This document shows positions 60,096-64,000 of a DNA stretch of 64,000 bases, piece after piece. A program made the position numbers and the translations under genes. Position 1 is the first letter of the stretch, and every line of letters starts with the position of its first letter. This DNA comes from Cryptomeria japonica (lineage: Eukaryota > Streptophyta > Pinopsida > Cupressales > Cupressaceae), in NCBI RefSeq assembly GCF_030272615.1, contig NC_081409.1, positions 203,733,949 to 203,797,948 of the forward strand. Direction: 5' to 3'. The notes under the pieces were generated by a model. That model did no database searches and had not been told where the DNA came from. It saw nothing but the letters and a program-made list of their open reading frames with translations.

Positions 60096-61130
60096 ATCGA
60101 TCTAACGACAGTACATGCTATGTTATCCCTCATGGATGGCCTTTCTGGATATAACCAAACCAATATAGCTCCTGAAGACCAAGATAAAATTGTATTCACA
60201 TTTTTGTGGGGTACAACTGCTAGAACATCATGCCTTTTGGCTTGAAAAATGTTGGTGCAACTTATCAGAGGGTCATGACAACAATCTTCCATGACATGAT
60301 ACATATTTATATGGAAGATTATGTGGATGTCTGCTAGCTAAATAATTCACAAGAGCAAAACACCTAGACATCCTGGATAAAATCTTTCAAAGACTAGGAC
60401 AGTTCAATGTCAGATTGAATCCTAAAAATTGTGTTTTCAGAGTCACATCCGATTTTTTTGGGGATACATTGTATCAAAAAAAGGAATTGAGGTGGATCTA
60501 GCAAAGGTTCAAGCTATTATGGAGATGCAACCTCCTAAAAACATTAGCCAATCGAGATCTCTACAGGGACAGCTACAATCTATTAGATGATTCATTGCTC
60601 AGTTAGTAGATAAATGTCTCCCATTTAACCATTTGCTTCATAATAATGTACCTTTTAGATGGGAAGACAAATGTACAGAATCATTCCATTGGCTGAAACA
60701 ATATCTTATGAATTCACCAGTTTTGGTACCACCAATAGCAACAATACCACTCATCCTCTATATATCAACAACATAAGTGTCACTGGGGGAACGACTAGCA
60801 CAAGAAGATCCAATAGGCAAAGAAAGGGCTATTTACTACATCAGCAGGACTTTGAACGGATATGAACTCAATTATACATTCATTGAAAAGCTTGTTTAGC
60901 AATGGTGTTCACGTCTCAAAAGTTTCGCCACTACATGCTAGCCCATACAATCAAGCTAGTAGGAAAGATCGAGCCACTAAAATATCTACTTAGCAAAGCC
61001 GCTCTCATGGGGAGGTTAGCTAAATGGGTTATGATCCTAAGTGAGTTTGACATTCAATACACATAATGACTTGCCATCAATTAACAAGCAATTGCAGATC
61101 AACTGGCAGAAGCAACACTACTAGACCAAC
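60096..61130 (+). pseudogene. Tat-type RT C-terminal half and first RNase H
   Basis: Continues the RT after the nested element: DLTTVHAMLSLMDGLSGYNQ, IAPEDQDKIVF, then a frameshift. The active-site region at 60320-60331 reads Y-V-D-V instead of Y-V-D-D. Downstream come FQRLGQFNVRLNPKNCVF and GIEVDLAKVQAIMEMQPP. The first RNase H follows with KFRHYMLAHTIKL, EPLKYLLSKAALMGRLAKWV and ILSEFDIQY. Several frameshifts (near 60240, 60460 and 60780-60890) and stops are present. Confidence 0.88.
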
Positions 61131-61179
61131 ACCCACTACAGGTGGAATTTCTAGATATGGATGTGCTCACTATCACACC

Positions 61180-61612
61180 CAAGAAATGGACCCTATACTT
61201 TGATGGATCCTATATCCAACATGGATCAGGTGTCGACATCTTGTTTGTCACTCCAAAGGGACACACAATTCCAAGATCCTATACATTGATGTTCCCCTGC
61301 ACCAATAACATTGCTAAGTAGGAATCTCTAGTCACTAGTATCAAAATAGTCATGGAATGGAGAATCACGAAATTGAAAATCTATGGAGACTCTCAATTAG
61401 TCATCAATCAGGTCAACGATTATTATCAAACAAAGGATGACAAGTTGATGCCCTACAAGCGCATGGTGGATGACTTCAAGAAGTATTTTATGGACATCAC
61501 CTTCGAACAAAATCCAAGGTTGGACAACAAAGTTGTTGATACAATGGCCGCTATCGCCTCACTCCTGCAAATTCCAAGTAAATGGAATCGCTACAAATTC
61601 CTGGTGGAGTAA
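61180..61612 (+). pseudogene. Second RNase H of the Tat-type element
   Basis: Reads KKWTLYFDGSYIQHGSGVDI, SYTLMFPCTNNIAK*ESLVT, then MEWRITKLKIYGDSQLVINQ and NKVVDTMAAIASLLQIP. This is a complete RNase H fold placed after the usual one. It is known in plants only from Tat-lineage elements, where the second domain is thought to have been acquired. The catalytic Glu of the NNxAE motif is Lys here and a stop follows it; the first Asp (YFDGS), the YGDSQ Asp and the final Asp are present. Confidence 0.88.
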
Positions 61613-61833
61613 TTGTTTTCCTCGACCTATAACAATTCAGAATCCCAAGTTACTTGTGCCCTAACCCGTTCTAATTCCCCTCTATAGGAGAAAATCTATG
61701 CCTATCTCAAAGACAATACCCTCCCACTCGACCTATCTCACAACAAAAAATGAAGCTTTATCTGACAAGAAGCCCACTACACCTTAACCGTTGACACACT
61801 TTATCATCGAGGTCTTGATGGTACTCTTCTTAG
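61613..61833 (+). other. Linker between the second RNase H and integrase
   Basis: The frame is broken, but reads through WNRYKFLVE, IYAYLKDNTLPLDLSHNKK, and YTLTVDTLYHRGLDGTLLRC (frameshifted), the usual linker into the integrase zinc finger. Confidence 0.6.
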
Positions 61834-62938
61834 ATGCCTCATTGTAATGAATCTGACTCTGCCTTACATGAGCTTCATGAAGGTATTTGTGGTATGAATT
61901 CAAGTGGTCCTACTCTTGCTAAAAAACTCCTGAGGATGGGATATTACTGGTCAAAAATGGAGAGAGAATCCTATCAGTTTGCCAGGAAATATCCTAAATG
62001 CCAAATTCATGGTAACCTCATACATGTACCGGCACAAGAGTTGCAACCATTCACTATATCTTGGCCTTTTTGTCAATGGGGACTTGATCTAGTGCGAAAA
62101 ATCCATCCTTCCTCGTCAAATGGGCACAAGTTCATCATCATGGCCACTGAGTACTTCAACAAACGGATTGAGGCAGTTCCATTAACTACAGTCATCAACA
62201 AACAAATCGCTTCCTTCATTCTAAATTACTTCATCTGTCGATATGACATCCCTCATTCTATTATCACAGATAATGGAAGACCTTTCAAAAATCAAGATGT
62301 CCAAGAGATTTGTGAGCAATTCCATATCCAACATTGCTTTTCGACACCTTATTATCCATAAGGGAATGGCCAAGTAGAGGCCTCAAACAAGACAATCTTC
62401 AAAATCCTCAAAAAGACAGTGAATGATGCCAAAAAAGACTGGCATGTCCAGCTCAAACCTGCACTTTGGGCTTATAAAACAAGTATCTACACACCTATAG
62501 GAGCTACACCATACTCATTGGTGTATGGATCAAAATTTGTTTTACCTATTGAGGTAGAGATTTCGTCACTCTGGGTATCCTTGAAATGCCTCATTCCAGA
62601 TGAGGAATATCAAGTCAATAGGTTGCAAGAGCTAGAGTTGTTTGATGAATGTCACCAATGTGCCTTTGATCATCTCAAGTCATATCAACAAAGAATTTTC
62701 AGAAGCTATAATCACAAGGTCATCCCAAGGGATTTCAAAATTGGTGATTTGGTCCAAAAGGAAAATTCCAAAAATCAGCAAGATCGAGAAAAGAAAGGGA
62801 AATTTGAATCCAACTGGCTGGGGCCCTTTGTTACCATATCAACTTACAGATCAGGAGAATATTAGTTGTCAACTTTAGAAGGGGATGTTCTCGACGAACC
62901 AACCAACAACATCCATCTGAAGAAGTTCTGTGCTTGAG
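61834..62938 (+). pseudogene. Tat-type integrase (broken)
   Basis: Integrase inserts the cDNA. The N-terminal zinc-binding region is recognisable (HELHEGICGMNSSGPTLAKK; GYYWSKMERESYQFARKYPK), but the first Cys of the CxxC pair is Tyr. The catalytic core keeps GLDLV (first Asp), ITDNGRPF (second Asp) and, exactly 35 residues on, NGQVEASN (Glu), so the DD35E set survives. However, a TAA lies between them (TPYYP*GNGQ). The C-terminal part WHVQLKPALWAYKTS, PIEVEI and YNHKVIPRDFKIGDLVQK leads to LGPFVTISTYRSGEY; after one stop LSTLEGDVLDEPTN and HLKKFCA close the polyprotein. Confidence 0.92.
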
Positions 62939-64000
62939 TCATCCAATGCATGGATCAAGCAAAAATGCAAAAATAAAATAAAAATCAGAAGAAAAAAAAT
63001 ACAAAAAAGTGAAAAACAATAAAAAAGTGCAATAAAAACAAGTGGTGAAAACTTGGCAACATGCGCCACTTGTGAGAGAGAAGCTCCTCTATCTATTAAT
63101 ACTCATCTGATCTAAGCCCATAGCCACCACAGAACACTTATACATATAGTGTTATCCTGGATATACTTAGCATAGTCACTATCCCTGATTATCTGAATCA
63201 GTTATCTTAATCATATCCCACCATGGCTTGGTGATCAGTGTAAATATCCATATCGAAGTAGTATCAAAAGCAAGGGGCAAAATCCTAACCTCGCTAGAGG
63301 CATTTCACCTTGAGGGTTTTAGACATTAGGCCAAACACGTAGCAAGACAACAAGTATCAGAAAAACCAACAGTAACCACAACAAAGAAAGAGGCTAGACA
63401 TCAAGGAATTGAACTGATTTGAACTGAACAAAAGATCTATTTGCAAGATGTAAACTTGACAAGAATACATTTCAGATAACATGCATGCTTACTTATGGTT
63501 GTTGATTTTTTCCTATCATATCTCCTAAGAGACTCAAGGATGTATCAACAACTAGAGAATCGAGGAAGTAATATGATGTTTTATTTGTCTATTGTTTGGG
63601 AGTGAAGTCTTCTACTATGAAAATTTGTCTTGCGACATGATCGGGTAACATATCACTAAAGACATTTCGGATTTGTATAGGACAAAGGTTAACTATTGTC
63701 TGTTTTATGCAAGCAACACTCAGGTCATCTTGGTTCAATTATACCTTGATGCTTGTGTCATCTTGAAATATCAAAATCCATGTAAGTTATACTCAAGTCA
63801 TTATGGTTTAATTATACCATGATGTTTGTATCAATTTTCAACAAATCAAGGCTCGATGATGAAAACAAGGGAAGCATTGGCACTTTCATCAAAATAGATG
63901 GAAACATTTGGGAACGAGAATGCATTAGCATCATTAGTATCATTTCATTATCATTATCATTTTAATCTTGCATTAGGTTGCATATCATTTTTAATCTGGC
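62939..64000 (+). other. 3' non-coding region of the Tat-type element
   Basis: A-rich just after integrase (62960-63040), then ordinary AT-rich DNA without a reading frame. I find no match to the LTR at 33010, so the 3' LTR must start beyond 64000. Long non-coding stretches between integrase and 3' LTR are usual in Tat elements. Confidence 0.5.

Overview
This window is plant nuclear DNA dominated by dead or dying transposable elements. The evidence is an L1-type LINE with a C-terminal RNase H, Ty3/gypsy elements of the Tat (two RNase H domains) and Athila (tRNA-Asp-like primer site, extra ORF after integrase) types, pentatricopeptide-repeat (PPR) fragments, and the C-terminal third of a phenylalanine ammonia-lyase (PAL) gene. 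The many nested, heavily mutated long elements and AT-rich filler suggest a seed plant with a very large genome. A gymnosperm is my guess, not a proof. I see no intact host gene, no tRNA or rRNA gene and no CRISPR array.

Layout. 1-8216: AT-rich non-coding DNA with a 92-bp tandem duplication, a three-copy dispersed repeat, and a solo LTR (5397-6936) of the same family as the LTR at 33010. 8217-17905: a minus-strand LINE flanked by an 18-bp target-site duplication. ORF1 is at 15897-17757 and ORF2 (endonuclease, reverse transcriptase, zinc finger, RNase H) at 11545-15747. Its unusually long 3' part holds (TA)n and two unidentified same-strand reading frames (9532-10428). 17906-30450: mostly AT-rich filler with PPR pseudogene pieces in opposite orientations (19.1-20.2 kb), a PAL pseudogene (25044-25974), several minisatellites and a degenerate telomere-like tract (29461-29745). 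30450-33009: minus-strand remnants of a LINE RNase H and a Ty3/gypsy gag-pol.

33010 to the window end is one large nested structure. A Tat-type element starts with its 5' LTR (33010-34493) and primer site, and runs gag, protease, G-patch spacer, RT, RNase H, second RNase H and integrase to about 62.94 kb. Its 3' LTR lies beyond the window. Two elements sit inside it. The first is an 8.7-kb segment (36861-45596) bounded by 30-bp terminal inverted repeats. It carries palindromic AACCCGTACGGGTT-type motifs near both ends, a 1.8-kb CT tract, a 350-bp tandem array and a multi-exon minus-strand gene of unknown family. It looks like an undescribed DNA transposon and is the most interesting thing here. 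The second is a complete Athila-type retrotransposon (LTRs 50372-51590 and 58877-60090) with a perfect 5-bp CCATT duplication, inserted within the RT coding region of the Tat element. Removing it restores the RT reading frame across the junction.

All the retroelement proteins carry stops, frameshifts or altered catalytic residues, so nothing here looks mobile on its own today.
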